From Enterococcus sp. DIV2402 (GTDB taxonomy: Bacteria > Bacillota > Bacilli > Lactobacillales > Enterococcaceae): 64,000 bases of DNA. Location: NCBI RefSeq assembly GCF_017426705.2, contig NZ_CP147251.1, positions 2,702,501 through 2,766,500 of the forward strand. The letters run 5' to 3'. Both the position numbers and the translations under genes were made by a program. Shown here one piece after another: positions 1-13,000 of the stretch. Position 1 is the first letter of the stretch. Each line of letters starts with the position of its first letter. The notes beneath the pieces are model-generated. The model made no database searches. It was not told the DNA's origin and saw only the letters and a program-made list of their open reading frames with translations.

Positions 1-1472
<1,472 letters not shown>

Positions 1473-1735
1473 TGAAACAATCTTTCGATTGTTAAGCTCA
1501 TAAATAACGTTTGCTAGCATTACTGCTTGCTTGTTTTGTGTTACTTCTATCTAATAGAAGTGTCCTACACAATTGGTTCGTTTGCTTGCTTTGTTCAGTT
1601 TTCAAAGGTCTACTTTTGCTGTTCTAGCAACTCTTATATCTTATCAGCTAGACAACTTAATGTCAATACTTTTTTAAAATATTTTTTGAAGAATTTTCCA
1701 AACAATTTCTTTCAGCTACTTTTAACAACTTACAA

Positions 1736-1765
1736 ATCATAACATTCAATCATGTTATTTGTCAA
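1736..1765 (-). promoter_or_regulatory. rrn promoter P2 (proximal)
   Basis: On the minus strand TTGACA (1760-1765) is followed after 18 nt by TATGAT (1736-1741). It lies about 95 nt downstream of P1, a usual spacing for tandem rRNA promoters. A perfect short inverted repeat, CGTTGA-TAAT-TCAACG (1785-1800), lies between the two. Confidence 0.7.
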
Positions 1766-1831
1766 CAAGTTTTTTAACTTTTTTCGTTGATAATTCAACG
1801 TTTTTAGCCATTTTTTCTTGGCGACTTTGTT

Positions 1832-1860
1832 ATAATATCATTTGTTGTTTGTTTCGTCAA
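1832..1860 (-). promoter_or_regulatory. rrn promoter P1 (distal)
   Basis: On the minus strand TTGACG (1855-1860) is followed after 17 nt by TATTAT (1832-1837), a near-consensus sigma-A promoter reading towards the 16S gene. Position and strength fit the distal promoter of a tandem rRNA promoter pair. Confidence 0.7.
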
Positions 1861-1960
1861 CAACTTTTTTCAAAATTATTTTTTGAACTTGTCGTTGAGG
1901 ACATTTACTAATATAGCAAGTCTGAAACCAAAAAGCAACTAGAATATATAAATATTTTAC

Positions 1961-2005
1961 AAAAAAAAATTAGAAGCGAATTTTATAAAAAAACTTCGCT
2001 TCTAA
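1961..2005 (-). terminator. Terminator of the EtaRS-like operon
   Basis: Arms TTAGAAGCGAA (1970-1980) and TTCGCTTCTAA (1995-2005) form an 11-bp stem, followed on the minus strand by nine T residues (plus 1961-1969). It sits 78 nt past the kinase stop codon and insulates the rrn promoters. Confidence 0.85.
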
Positions 2006-2082
2006 CGTTCGTAAAAACATCTCTTTTTTCACAAAAATCACGTGTTATAAAATTAACTTTCGGATAATTTCACCAGTAATTA

Positions 2083-3597
2083 TTAGGAATCGGATGTACT
2101 TTTAGCAATTGGAATATAAATTCTAAAAATAGTGCCTTGTCCTAGACTGCTTTCAGGAATAATTTTGCCTTTATAGCTCTCCAAAAGTTGTTTTGCAATC
2201 GAAAGTCCTAACCCATTCCCACCTTTTGTTCGTGCCCGTGCTTTATCTACTCGGTAAAACCGATTAAAAATTTTTGGTATGTCTTCTTCAGAAATGCCCT
2301 CTCCAAAATCTTGAATCACAATTTCAAAATCTTTGGTATTGCTCGAAATAGACACATGAACTTCATTTCTGTTTGTTGAATATTTGACCGCATTATCCAT
2401 AATGATAATTAAAATCTGCTCAAAATGATTACGATAGATTTTCAATGTCTTTTCTGTCGCTAAATCATCATCTAATGTAAAAACAAATTCTGGGTATAAC
2501 ATCTTAAAATTATTGAAAACTTGATAAACCACTTCTTTTGCTTGAGTGGTCTCGTTGCCATAATAGACATCCACTTGTTCTGCTCGCGATAAGTCTAACA
2601 TTTCCTGAACAAGAGTTTTCATTCGACTAATTTCCTGCATACTCGCGGCTAAAGATTCTTCTAATATTTCTGGATCATTTTTTCCCCAGCGATTTAACAT
2701 ATTCAAATGTCCTTCAATGACTGCCACGGGCGTTCTTAATTCATGAGAGACATCCTCAACAAATTGCTCTTGCTGTTCAGTATACGAACGCATACGATCT
2801 AACATACCATTGAAAATTTCTGCTAAATCAGCTAGCTCATCATTTGTATCGATTTTAGGAGTATGAATATCTGTCTGAGGATCTTCTTGAATTTTTTCCA
2901 TCGTATCACGTAAGATTTTTAAAGGTTTTAAGAAATATGAAGATAAGAAATAACCCAAGATGCTACTCACTATAATAGAAATAATTTCGATAACGATCAA
3001 CAAAATCAATAAACGTTCACGAATCGCATAAAACGACGTTAATTCATAAAAGGTTTGTACATAACCAATTTTTTCTCGTGTTTCTTTGGAATAAATTGGA
3101 TGTACGATAATAAAACCTGTCAAACCGTCAATTTCTACTACTGAAGGTTTCTTCACTTCTGTTTGGGTCAGTTGTAAATTCTTTTCTCTCGTTTTAAAAA
3201 TCAACTCTTCACTTAAATTATAAACATATAAAGTTAGTTCTGGTTGCCCTAATTCAGAAATAAATGGATCAATGTTCATCAAGATACCTTCCAAGGTAGA
3301 TGTACGATCATATAGGCGATTTTCACCATTGGCACTATTTGTTAAATTTCGATAGGTATTTACCAAACTCAATTGACTATTAGCATTTGCTAGTCGAGAG
3401 ACAACTTCGTAGGTTGCTTGCTCGGCATTTTTACGTTCTTTTTCAACAAATAAAGCAACTGCTGATTTATAGGTCAAAACAGAAAAAATTGTAAAAACAA
3501 CAAATATAAAGAAAGAACTGGCAAAAGCCCATTTGATAGTCAAAGAGGGCTTCTGTAGTTCTCGTATCTTCATTATTCTTAATTTCAAACGTTTCAT
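2083..3597 (-). CDS. etaS: EtaS/LisK-like sensor histidine kinase
   Basis: Membrane sensor kinase (504 aa) that phosphorylates the regulator encoded just upstream. Membrane segments lie at about residues 24-46 and 195-221 and enclose a roughly 150-residue extracytoplasmic sensor domain. A HAMP linker follows, then the dimerisation box with phospho-acceptor His285 (VSHELRTP), the N box (DNAVKY, about 401), G1 (FGEGI, 431) and G2 (GLGLSIAKQ, 462). All catalytic motifs are intact. The ATG overlaps the regulator stop by 4 bp, so the two are translationally coupled. Position beside gnd matches the E. faecalis EtaRS (LisRK-like) locus, known there for stress resistance and virulence. The symbol is by homology and synteny; the signal sensed is not evident. 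Confidence 0.85.
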   Translation of the reverse strand: MKRLKLRIMKIRELQKPSLTIKWAFASSFFIFVVFTIFSVLTYKSAVALFVEKERKNAEQATYEVVSRLANANSQLSLVNTYRNLTNSANGENRLYDRTSTLEGILMNIDPFISELGQPELTLYVYNLSEELIFKTREKNLQLTQTEVKKPSVVEIDGLTGFIIVHPIYSKETREKIGYVQTFYELTSFYAIRERLLILLIVIEIISIIVSSILGYFLSSYFLKPLKILRDTMEKIQEDPQTDIHTPKIDTNDELADLAEIFNGMLDRMRSYTEQQEQFVEDVSHELRTPVAVIEGHLNMLNRWGKNDPEILEESLAASMQEISRMKTLVQEMLDLSRAEQVDVYYGNETTQAKEVVYQVFNNFKMLYPEFVFTLDDDLATEKTLKIYRNHFEQILIIIMDNAVKYSTNRNEVHVSISSNTKDFEIVIQDFGEGISEEDIPKIFNRFYRVDKARARTKGGNGLGLSIAKQLLESYKGKIIPESSLGQGTIFRIYIPIAKSTSDS

Positions 3598-4280
3598 GAA
3601 CGCATCACATAACCTGTTCCGCGAACCGTTTGAATATAACTTTCGTCCCCAGGAACGTCAATCTTATTACGTAAATAGCGAATATACACATCAACAACGT
3701 TTGTTTCAACTTCTGTTTCGTAACCCCAAACTTTATTTAACAAAACATCTCTTGCTAATACTACATTGACGTTTTCCATTAAAGTTAATAGTAGTTCATA
3801 TTCACGTTTAGTTAGCTCAATAATTTCAGACCCACGACGCACAACACGGTTTTCTTTTTCAATAGTTAAATCGCGATACGTAATTGTTGTCTGTTTAGCG
3901 ACATTCTTATCACCTTCAATATCAATTCGGCGTAATAATGCGCGCAAACGTGCTAGTAATTCTTCGATAGCAAATGGTTTCACAATGTAATCGTCAGCTC
4001 CATGATCTAGACCAGATACACGATCAATAACAGAGTCTCTTGCTGTCATCATGATAATCGGTGTATTTTTCACTTGGCGAATACGACGACACACTTCTAA
4101 TCCGTTTAATTCAGGTAACATTAAATCAAGCAAAATTGCATCCCATTCACTATTTAATGCAGCATCCAGACCCGTTCTGCCGTTATAATGAACTTCTGTT
4201 TTGTAACCTTCATGTTTCAATTCTAATTCTACAAATCGAGCGAGGTTCTTTTCATCTTCTATGATTAGAATATTACTCAT
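3594..4280 (-). CDS. etaR: EtaR/LisR-like OmpR-family response regulator
   Basis: Response regulator (228 aa) paired with the downstream kinase. The receiver domain (1-120) has the acidic pair E8/D9, phospho-acceptor Asp52 (LLDLMLP) and the conserved lysine in VKPF. The C-terminal half is a winged-helix DNA-binding domain of OmpR type ending in VRGTGYVMR. The ATG at 4280 has the ribosome site AAAGGGGA upstream. The gene lies 3' of gnd with a terminator between, so the pair has its own promoter in the roughly 75 bp upstream, where I see no strong consensus. Synteny with gnd supports EtaR; a general LisR/ArlR-like role is the safer reading. Confidence 0.87.
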   Translation of the reverse strand: MSNILIIEDEKNLARFVELELKHEGYKTEVHYNGRTGLDAALNSEWDAILLDLMLPELNGLEVCRRIRQVKNTPIIMMTARDSVIDRVSGLDHGADDYIVKPFAIEELLARLRALLRRIDIEGDKNVAKQTTITYRDLTIEKENRVVRRGSEIIELTKREYELLLTLMENVNVVLARDVLLNKVWGYETEVETNVVDVYIRYLRNKIDVPGDESYIQTVRGTGYVMRS

Positions 4281-4354
4281 TTAATTATATTCCCCTTTTA
4301 TCAGTCATTACATATTAAAATGTTATCCCAATTTTATCATGGATAGCTAAATTA

Positions 4355-4402
4355 AAAAAGAGATTCGTCTATTTCTTCTCATAATAGACAAATCTCTTTC
4401 TT
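4355..4402 (-). terminator. gnd terminator
   Basis: Arms AGAGATT-GTCTATT and AATAGAC-AATCTCT form a stem of about 15 bp with one mismatch, followed on the minus strand by TTTTTT. It lies between the gnd stop and the etaR start. Confidence 0.85.
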
Positions 4403-4420
4403 TTTTAATAAAAATTGTTC

Positions 4421-5842
4421 TTATTTTTCGTCATACCATGAATAATGGAAAATTCCTTCACGGTCTGTACGTTCATACGTATGTGCGCCGAAGTAATCAC
4501 GTTGTGCTTGGATTAAATTCGCTGGCAAACGATCGGAACGATATGAATCGAAATATGAAATGGCTGATGAGAATGTTGGTACAGGTACTCCTGCTTGAAC
4601 GGCTAACGCGACCACATCACGAACAGCTTGTTGGTAGTTCGCAGTAATGTCTTTAAAGTAATCATCCAACAATAAGTTTTCTAAATCAGCTTCTTTATCA
4701 TAGGCATCGGTAATTTTTTGCAAGAATTGCGCACGGATAATACATCCTTCACGCCAAATTTTCGCAATTTCACCGAATGGTAATTCCCAATTATATTCTT
4801 TTGAAGCAGAACGTAATTGCGCAAAGCCTTGCGCGTAGCTCATAATTTTACTGAAATACAAGGCTTGACGAATTTTTTCAACAAATTCTTTTTTATCGCC
4901 TTCAAACTGATACGCGGCTGGTTTTGGTAAAACGTTACTTGCTTGTACACGTTCCTCTTTATATGCAGAGATATAACGAGCAAAAACAGATTCTGTAATT
5001 AATGGTAAGGGGACACCTAAATCTAGGGCACTTTGACTCGTCCATTTCCCAGTTCCTTTATTGCCAGCTGCATCTAAGATTACATCGACAATTGGTTTCC
5101 CTGTGCCTAAATCGTCTTTACGTGTTAGGATATCCGCAGTAATTTCAATTAAGAAACTATCTAACTCCCCTGTATTCCATTCGGCAAAAATTTCGGCCAT
5201 CTCATCCACAGACAAACCTAAAATGTTTTGCATTAAATCATACGATTCCGCAATTAATTGCATATCTCCGTATTCGATGCCGTTATGCACCATTTTTACA
5301 TAATGACCTGCGCCATCTGGACCAATATAGGTCACACAAGGGGAGCCATCTTCTGCTTTCGCAGAAATTTTTTCTAAGATAGGTGCCACTAATTCATAGG
5401 CTTCTTTTTGACCGCCAGGCATGATTGATGGGCCTTTTAAGGCACCTTCTTCTCCACCAGAAACACCGGTTCCAATAAAGTTAATGCCAGAGTCTGCTAA
5501 TTCATTACTACGACGGATCGTGTCTTGGAAGAAGGTATTTCCGCCATCAATTAGCACATCCCCTTGATCTAAATGTGGTAATAAGGATTGAATGGTTGCG
5601 TCTGTTCCGCGGCCCGCTTGAACCATTAATACAATACGACGTGGTTTTTCGATAGAATCAACAAATTCTTCCACGCTGTAAGTTCCTTTTAAATTTTTAT
5701 CTGGATTGTCATGAACCACTTCTTCTGTTTTTGAACCGGTACGGTTGTATAAAGCAACAGAATAGCCGCGGCTTTCGATATTTAGCGCTAAGTTTTTACC
5801 CATTACGGCCATCCCAACAACGCCAATTTGTTGTTTTGTCAT
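4421..5842 (-). CDS. gnd: 6-phosphogluconate dehydrogenase (decarboxylating)
   Basis: Oxidises 6-phosphogluconate to ribulose 5-phosphate and CO2 with NADP+, the third step of the oxidative pentose phosphate pathway, in the cytosol. The 473-aa product has the N-terminal Rossmann motif ([14 protein letters not shown]), the substrate-binding GGEEGA segment and the catalytic region with HNGIEY and GTGKWT, and is full length for the family. I chose the ATG at 5842 because AGGAGGAG lies 7 nt upstream; an in-frame ATG 24 nt earlier has no ribosome site. The gene is monocistronic, with its own promoter and terminator. Confidence 0.97.
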   Translation of the reverse strand: MTKQQIGVVGMAVMGKNLALNIESRGYSVALYNRTGSKTEEVVHDNPDKNLKGTYSVEEFVDSIEKPRRIVLMVQAGRGTDATIQSLLPHLDQGDVLIDGGNTFFQDTIRRSNELADSGINFIGTGVSGGEEGALKGPSIMPGGQKEAYELVAPILEKISAKAEDGSPCVTYIGPDGAGHYVKMVHNGIEYGDMQLIAESYDLMQNILGLSVDEMAEIFAEWNTGELDSFLIEITADILTRKDDLGTGKPIVDVILDAAGNKGTGKWTSQSALDLGVPLPLITESVFARYISAYKEERVQASNVLPKPAAYQFEGDKKEFVEKIRQALYFSKIMSYAQGFAQLRSASKEYNWELPFGEIAKIWREGCIIRAQFLQKITDAYDKEADLENLLLDDYFKDITANYQQAVRDVVALAVQAGVPVPTFSSAISYFDSYRSDRLPANLIQAQRDYFGAHTYERTDREGIFHYSWYDEK

Positions 5843-5887
5843 CTGTACTCCTCCTATATCAATCATTGGAAATTTTTAACCTCTTTT

Positions 5888-5915
5888 ATTATAACTCAAA
5901 ATGCTTTTCATTCAA
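5888..5915 (-). promoter_or_regulatory. gnd promoter
   Basis: On the minus strand TTGAAT (5910-5915), 16 nt, TATAAT (5888-5893). The -35 element lies inside a perfect palindrome (next entry). Confidence 0.7.
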
Positions 5916-5922
5916 ATGAAAA
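5905..5922. promoter_or_regulatory. Palindrome over the gnd -35 element, possible operator
   Basis: TTTTCATT-CA-AATGAAAA, perfect 8-bp arms with a 2-nt centre, spans the -35 box of gnd. Such a position suits a repressor site. No known box is matched exactly and the protein is unknown. Confidence 0.4.
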
Positions 5923-5969
5923 CTATTCTAAGTTTGATAAATTTTTGGAATTTTTTGAAAATAACATGA

Positions 5970-6008
5970 AAAAAATAAACCTTAGGCTCCATGGTTAGCC
6001 TAAGGTTT
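5970..6008 (-). terminator. rpmF terminator
   Basis: Perfect 12-bp stem AAACCTTAGGCT / AGCCTAAGGTTT with an 8-nt loop, followed on the minus strand by a T-rich tail. It lies 26 nt past the rpmF stop. Confidence 0.88.
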
Positions 6009-6033
6009 GAAATTCATTTTCTGAAAAAATGAA

Positions 6034-6213
6034 TTAATCTTCTTTTGTTGCTACATCTTTACCATCATAATGTCCACAGTTTCCGCAAACGTGGTGGCTT
6101 TTTTTCAATTCACCACAGTTTGGACATTCGTTTAAACCGTTGATAGATAATTTGTAGTGTGTACGACGTTTAGCTTTTTTAGCTTTTGAAGTTCTTCTAG
6201 CTGGTACTGCCAT
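6034..6213 (-). CDS. rpmF: 50S ribosomal protein L32
   Basis: Small ribosomal protein (59 aa) of the large subunit. It begins [10 protein letters not shown], is rich in lysine and arginine, and has a four-cysteine zinc ribbon (CPNCG...CGNCG), so this is the zinc-binding paralogue. The start at 6213 is set by AAGGAGGTG just upstream; a longer in-frame start is not supported. It follows the DUF177 gene by 57 bp, the usual yceD-rpmF operon, and ends in a strong terminator. Confidence 0.97.
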   Translation of the reverse strand: MAVPARRTSKAKKAKRRTHYKLSINGLNECPNCGELKKSHHVCGNCGHYDGKDVATKED

Positions 6214-6270
6214 TTTGCTACACCTCCTTAAAATTGCAAGCAACCGAATTGGCTGCGATATATTCCAATC

Positions 6271-6825
6271 TTACTCTTCTTCCTCTTCAAATAAAGCGGA
6301 TAGTTTTGCAAGACGAGGATCGATAGTTGTTTGCTCTTGTGATTCTTGTTGATGTTGGAAATCATCTTCAGAGAGGACTACCCAATCATCACCTGATGGT
6401 AAGTCATTTGACTCTTGCTCTGCTTCAGTCAATACTTGCATCGGAATCTCTAGCAAAATATTATCAGCGACAGAATCGTCTAAATCCAATGTTTGAGTTT
6501 CTAAAATTAAAATCTCTTCTTCTGGAAGCAGCTCATCTCTTTGCTGATATTGCTCCGGTGTCATGAATACCTCATTGACTGAAAATTCCAAGGGTAATTC
6601 TACGGGTTCAAGAGAACGAGTAGATGGTAATGTAATAACTGTATTCACAGTATAATGTAAGATATATTCTTTCTTGCTTACAGTTACCATTCCTTGTACT
6701 TTGACTGGAGCCAAATCGATTATTTGATTGTCTCGCGCCATCAATTCGTTTTTAAGAGTCAATGTCTCTTCAAACGTTAGGGGCATGTCTTGATATTTTC
6801 GTAATTCTAATAAAGACCATTTCAT
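6271..6825 (-). CDS. yceD: DUF177 (YceD-family) protein
   Basis: An acidic 184-aa protein of the YceD/DUF177 family, which is almost always encoded just before rpmF and is linked to 23S rRNA accumulation and ribosome assembly. Visible features are the family-type N-terminus (KWSLLELRKYQ), a central beta-rich segment and a glutamate-rich tail. The lone conserved-cysteine motif of some family members is absent. The start at 6825 has AGAGGTGA upstream; the longer reading frame from 6849 contains this ribosome site and is rejected. The exact molecular role is not evident from sequence. Confidence 0.9.
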   Translation of the reverse strand: MKWSLLELRKYQDMPLTFEETLTLKNELMARDNQIIDLAPVKVQGMVTVSKKEYILHYTVNTVITLPSTRSLEPVELPLEFSVNEVFMTPEQYQQRDELLPEEEILILETQTLDLDDSVADNILLEIPMQVLTEAEQESNDLPSGDDWVVLSEDDFQHQQESQEQTTIDPRLAKLSALFEEEEE

Positions 6826-7006
6826 TTTTTCATCACCTCTAAGCAACAAAAGCTATTATACAGAGGTTATTTTCCTTTGTCAATGAAATTTTCTTGACAC
6901 CTTTTTCATTTTTCAAAAATAGAGTCAAATTGTTATTTTTAAGCTATCTTTTTATGAAAAACATCTCATTTACTTATAGGAATTCTCTTGTTTGTTGCTA
7001 TTTTTT

Positions 7007-7040
7007 ACAAAAAAAGCAGGGATGATTAACTCCCTGCTTT
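7007..7040 (-). terminator. pfkA-pyk terminator
   Basis: Perfect 10-bp stem AAAGCAGGGA / TCCCTGCTTT with an 8-nt loop and a following T run on the minus strand, 12 nt past the pyk stop. Confidence 0.9.
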
Positions 7041-7052
7041 AAACACAACGTT

Positions 7053-8837
7053 TTAGATTGCTGTTGTTTCTCCACGGTAGATAATTCCACGACGAGGGTC
7101 TACAGTCACTAATTCGCCATCTTGGATAATTGTTGTTGCATCTTTCGCACCAACGATTACTGGAAGGTCTTTAGCAATACCTACAACAGCTGCATGCGAA
7201 GTCAATCCACCATCTTCAACAACTAATGCTGCTGCTTTTTCGATTGCTGGCATATATTCTTTATCAGTTGTTGGTACAACTAATACCATACCATCTTTCG
7301 CTTTAGCAATTGCTTCTTCTGCATTTGCTGCAACAACGGCATTCGCAACGATTGCGCGTCCACCCACACCTTGAGCTTCAATTAACTTAGAACCGATTAA
7401 TTGAATTTTCATTACGTTTGTTGTTCCACGTTCACCAACTGGTACACCGGCTGTAATAAGGATTAAATCGCCTTCTTCTGCAAAACCTAATTCAACAGCT
7501 TTCTTAGTTGCTAAGTCGAACATTTCATCTGTTGTTGATGGTTTTTCAGCAACAGTTGGATAAACACCCCAGTTTAACATCAAACCGCGTTTTGTACGTT
7601 CGTCAAATGTTACAGCTAAGATATCTGCATCTGGACGATATTTAGAAATCATTTTAGCAGTGTAACCTGATTCAGTCGCTGCTACGATACATTTAACACC
7701 TAAGTTTTTCGCTGCACGTGCAACAGATAAACCGATTGTTTCAGTCACGTCTGTTTTGTCAAATTGATTGATTTGATAAGTGCCTAATTTCAACATTGAT
7801 TTTTCAGCTTCTTCATCAATACGAGCCATTGTCGCTACAGATTCCACTGGGTATGAACCATTTGCAGATTCACCAGATAACATTGTTGCATCTGTTCCAT
7901 CAAATACTGCGTTTGCTACGTCAGATGCTTCTGCACGTGTTGGACGTGGATTTGATTGCATAGATTCTAACATTTGTGTCGCTGTAATAACGGCTTTACC
8001 CGCAGCATTACATTTTTTAATGATGTCTTTTTGAACCATTGGTACAAATTCAGCTGGAATTTCTACACCCATGTCACCACGAGCAACCATAATACCATCA
8101 GAAACTTTTAAGATTTCATCGATATTATCGATACCTTCTTGAGATTCAATTTTTGAGAAAATTTGCACGTGTGTGATATTTTTCTCTTCTAAAATTTCAC
8201 GGATTTCTAAAACGTCTTGTGCTTTACGTACAAAACTTGCAGCAATAAAGTTGATTTCATTATCTAAACCAAAACGAATATCTTCTGCATCTTTTTCAGT
8301 AATCCCTGGTAAGCTGATTGAAATACCTGGTGCATTAACCCCTTTACGAGATCCTAACATACCATTATTTTTAACTTCTACTACTAATTCACGATTTGCT
8401 TCGTCTTTTTCAATAACTTCCATGTCGATTAAACCATCGTCAAATAAGATGTGTCCACCAACACGAGCATCATCAAATAATCCAGGATAAGTTACAGAGA
8501 TTTTTTCTTTTGTTCCTTTTAAATCTGGATCCATTGCAATACGAGTGATGTCGCCTACGTTAAACTTGATATAACCAGCGCGTCCGTAGTCTTCATCTGT
8601 TGTATCTTGAACAGTTGTACGAATTTCAGCACCTTTCGTATCTAAAAGAATTGCCACATCTTTTCCTGTTACTTCTACTGCTTCGCGAACTAAGTTCATA
8701 CGAGCTAATTGTTCTTCATGATCCCCATGAGAGAAGTTGAAACGGAACGCATTTGCTCCTGCTTCAATCAATTGAGAGATAATTTCCACAGTATTACTAG
8801 CTGGTCCTAATGTGCTAACGATTTTTGTTTTTTTCAT
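7053..8837 (-). CDS. pyk: Pyruvate kinase
   Basis: Converts phosphoenolpyruvate and ADP to pyruvate and ATP, the last step of glycolysis. The 594-aa product has the TIM-barrel start (KIVSTLGPAS), the active-site stretch IFSKIES with catalytic lysine, the MVARGDMGVEIP motif and the regulatory C domain. It also has the extra C-terminal PEP-utiliser-like domain (about residues 480-594, with GGLTSHAAVVGIA) found in Bacillus-type enzymes. The ATG has AGGAG upstream. It lies 75 bp after pfkA without a terminator, so the two form the glycolytic pfkA-pyk operon. Confidence 0.98.
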   Translation of the reverse strand: MKKTKIVSTLGPASNTVEIISQLIEAGANAFRFNFSHGDHEEQLARMNLVREAVEVTGKDVAILLDTKGAEIRTTVQDTTDEDYGRAGYIKFNVGDITRIAMDPDLKGTKEKISVTYPGLFDDARVGGHILFDDGLIDMEVIEKDEANRELVVEVKNNGMLGSRKGVNAPGISISLPGITEKDAEDIRFGLDNEINFIAASFVRKAQDVLEIREILEEKNITHVQIFSKIESQEGIDNIDEILKVSDGIMVARGDMGVEIPAEFVPMVQKDIIKKCNAAGKAVITATQMLESMQSNPRPTRAEASDVANAVFDGTDATMLSGESANGSYPVESVATMARIDEEAEKSMLKLGTYQINQFDKTDVTETIGLSVARAAKNLGVKCIVAATESGYTAKMISKYRPDADILAVTFDERTKRGLMLNWGVYPTVAEKPSTTDEMFDLATKKAVELGFAEEGDLILITAGVPVGERGTTNVMKIQLIGSKLIEAQGVGGRAIVANAVVAANAEEAIAKAKDGMVLVVPTTDKEYMPAIEKAAALVVEDGGLTSHAAVVGIAKDLPVIVGAKDATTIIQDGELVTVDPRRGIIYRGETTAI

Positions 8838-8912
8838 TGAATGTTATGCTCCTATTCGTTTTTTTATAACAGCTTAATGCCTTTTACTCAAAACAATATA
8901 ATCTTTATTTGC

Positions 8913-9941
<1,029 letters not shown>

Positions 9942-9952
9942 CTACCAGTAGT

Positions 9953-9981
9953 ATTCTACCATTAATTGTGACAAATGTCTT
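9953..9981 (-). promoter_or_regulatory. Probable pfkA-pyk promoter
   Basis: On the minus strand AAGACA (9976-9981), 17 nt, TAGAAT (9953-9958), about 78 nt upstream of the pfkA start. The -35 is weak. No clear cre site overlaps it. Confidence 0.45.
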
Positions 9982-10038
9982 GAATTATGAAGAAAAAAAC
10001 CAAAAAAATGAAAACAACTAATGAAAAATTACAGAAAA

Positions 10039-13000
10039 CTAACGAAATACGACATTATCGTCGCCTAATAGCTGTTTTAACGCCATTTCTGACTTGTCTG
10101 TAAAAACAATCCAACTTTTTTCATCCAATAATTGTTTTTTGTGACTCCCTTCAAAAAAGAGAATAACAGGGACATTTCCCGTATATTCTACCAACAATTT
10201 TGCCAAATTGGGCAAGACATCTTTTTCTTCTTGTGCGCTAATTCGCAAATAGCATGTTTTATCGGCAATGCTTTCTTCCATTTGGCTTGCTCGTTCAATT
10301 CGCGATGCTAAAATTTGCAATTCACCATTAAATGAGCTCGTTTCTGCCTTTCCTTCTATATACAGAACTTGACTTAACGCAACGTTTGTACGAATGTGGC
10401 GATAGAGTGTAGGAAAAATGGTAACTGAAATATCACCACTGGCATCATTTCCGTCTAAAAATGCCATTTGTTCGCCTTTTTTGGTTCGAATTTCTCGAAT
10501 ATTTTTAATGTATAATAAAACTCGGACTGGTTGATTGGTCACCAGTTCCGCTACATCTTGAACATTTTTTCGTTGACGGATTTTTGAGAATTGTTGCACA
10601 GGATGACCTGATAAATATACACCTAATAATTCTTCTTCCATCGCTAATTTTTCTTCTAAAGTGTAGTCTGGCATTGTTTGGTCTTTTAACGTCATCATCC
10701 CCAACAATTCCATACTTCCCCCACTGTAAAGTACATTTTGGATTTTACCCTCAAGTTGTGTAACCGCTTGCTGGCGATTTGTTTCAATCTCGTCAAAAGC
10801 GCCGACTGAAATTAGCGGAGTAATTAACTCTTCTTTTAACCATTTACTATTCCGTTGATTCAAGCGAACTAAGAATTGATCGATTGAGGTATAACGACCA
10901 TTAGTTTTTCTTTCTTCTAAAATATCCGACAAGAAATCACGGCGAACGCCTTTAATAGTCCCTAAACCAAAACGTATTTCAGTTAAAGAATTTAACCAAA
11001 AACCATAACCGCTCTGGTTGATCGATGGTGGAAGTAATTGAATATGATGTTTCTGTGCTTCATTCATATATTCTTTTACTTTAGTCGGATTATGGCGAAC
11101 CGATTGCAACAACGCTTTAAAAAAAGGCGCTGGATAATGCACTTTTAAATAGGCCATCTGAAAACCAACAAAGGAATAAGCAAACGCATGTGATCGATTA
11201 AATCCATAATCAGCGAAACGTTCGATATAGTCATATACTTCATTCGCTTTTTCTTCACTGTACCCTTTTGATTGTGCACCTTTTACAAAATGTCGACGTT
11301 CTTCATCTAAAACATCTTTTTTCTTTTTGCTGATTGCACGACGTAAAATATCGGCTTGTCCTAGCGTAAAACCAGCCATTTGAGATGCGACTTGCATAAT
11401 TTGTTCTTGATACACCATAATGCCATACGTATTTTCTAAAATAGGTTGTAAATTAACATCTGGATAAGTGATTTTTTCTTTTCCTTGTTTGCGGCGAATA
11501 AAGGTATCAATGTTTTGCATAGGACCTGGGCGATACAACGCGTTCACCGCTGCAATATCTTCAATATTTTCAGGACGCAAGCGACGTAACACATTGCGAA
11601 TACCTGCTGACTCAAATTGGAAAACACCCGCTGTTTCTCCACGTTGAAATAAGGCTAAGGTCTGCTCATCTTCTAAAGAAATGTCCTTTTGTGTAAAGGA
11701 TTGTTTCGTTAGTTGGCGAATTCCTTGTAATGTATCATCAATGATTGACAGATTTCGTAATCCTAAAAAGTCCATTTTCAACAATCCCACTGTCTCAACA
11801 TCATTCATCGTAAATTGGGTTAGCCAAATTTCTTCAGAACCAGCTTGTAGAGGGACAATGTCTGCCAACTTGTTGTCACTGATGACCACACCGGCAGCAT
11901 GGGTAGACACATGACGAGGCAAGCCCTCTAACAGTTTGGCTACTTGATAAATTCGTGTGTTGCGTTCATTTAAAACAACTAATTCACGTAACGCTTTTGA
12001 TTCTTTATAAGCTTTTTCTAGCGTCATTTTTAGCGCGTTAGGGATTGCACGTGACCAACGATTTGCTTCGCTTTGAGAAAGTCCAAAAACTCGACCCACA
12101 TCACGTAAAACCATTTTAGCAGCCATCGTACCAAACGTCGCTATTTGCGCAACATGTTCTTGACCATATTTATTTTTTACATACAATAATACTTCTTCTC
12201 GGCGATTGTCTGGAATATCCAAATCAATATCTGGCATAGTATACCGTTCTGGATTTAAGAATCGTTCAAATAGCAATTGGTATTGAATCGGATCAACGTC
12301 GGTAATAGATAAGACATATGCTACTAAAGAACCCGCAGCTGAACCACGCCCAGCACCTGTTACAATTTGTTCGCGATGGGCAAAAGCCATGACATCCCAA
12401 ATAATTAAAAAGTAATCATCAAAGCCCATTTTATTGATAACAGATAACTCATAGGTCAGGCGTTCGTGATAACGCTCATCAAAATGTGGTACTCGCTTTG
12501 GTAACAAATCAAAACAAAGCTCATGTAAATGCTCACGTGCCGTTTGATTCTCCAATGGATAATGGGGCAATAGTTTTTGATGAACCGGTAATTCTAAGTG
12601 ACAGCTATCAGCGATCGCTATCGTATTTTGCAAAGCTTCTGGGAAATGAGCCTCATACCATTCTTGTTGCTCATTCGCTGTAACAAGACTGTTATCGGTT
12701 AATTGCTGTAATTCTTGACGCAAATCATCGATATGTGTCCCTTCTTTAATGCGCTGGAGAACATTGACTGCAAAGGCTTCCTCATTGTGCAAAGAATCAA
12801 TCAATTGATAGGCTGCAGGAGGTACTTGTTGCGATGTCCACCACTCGACTTGTTCAGGCATTAATGCTTCCTGAGGCGCTACACCGTAAAAGAAAGCGTC
12901 TTTATCAAAACATTGTTGTAATTCATTCAAGCGTTTTGTTGCCAAGGGAACATCCGATGAAAATAACTGACTCAATTCATTTTGTGTAGGTAAAATTGCA

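Larger units (their letters stand above)
1473..2082. other. 610-bp non-coding stretch upstream of the rRNA operon
   Basis: AT-rich leader and promoter region. It holds the 16S precursor leader (1473 to about 1730), the two rrn promoters and, near 1961-2005, the terminator of the sensor kinase gene. Short reading frames here have no ribosome site and no recognisable product, so I see no protein gene. Confidence 0.7.
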
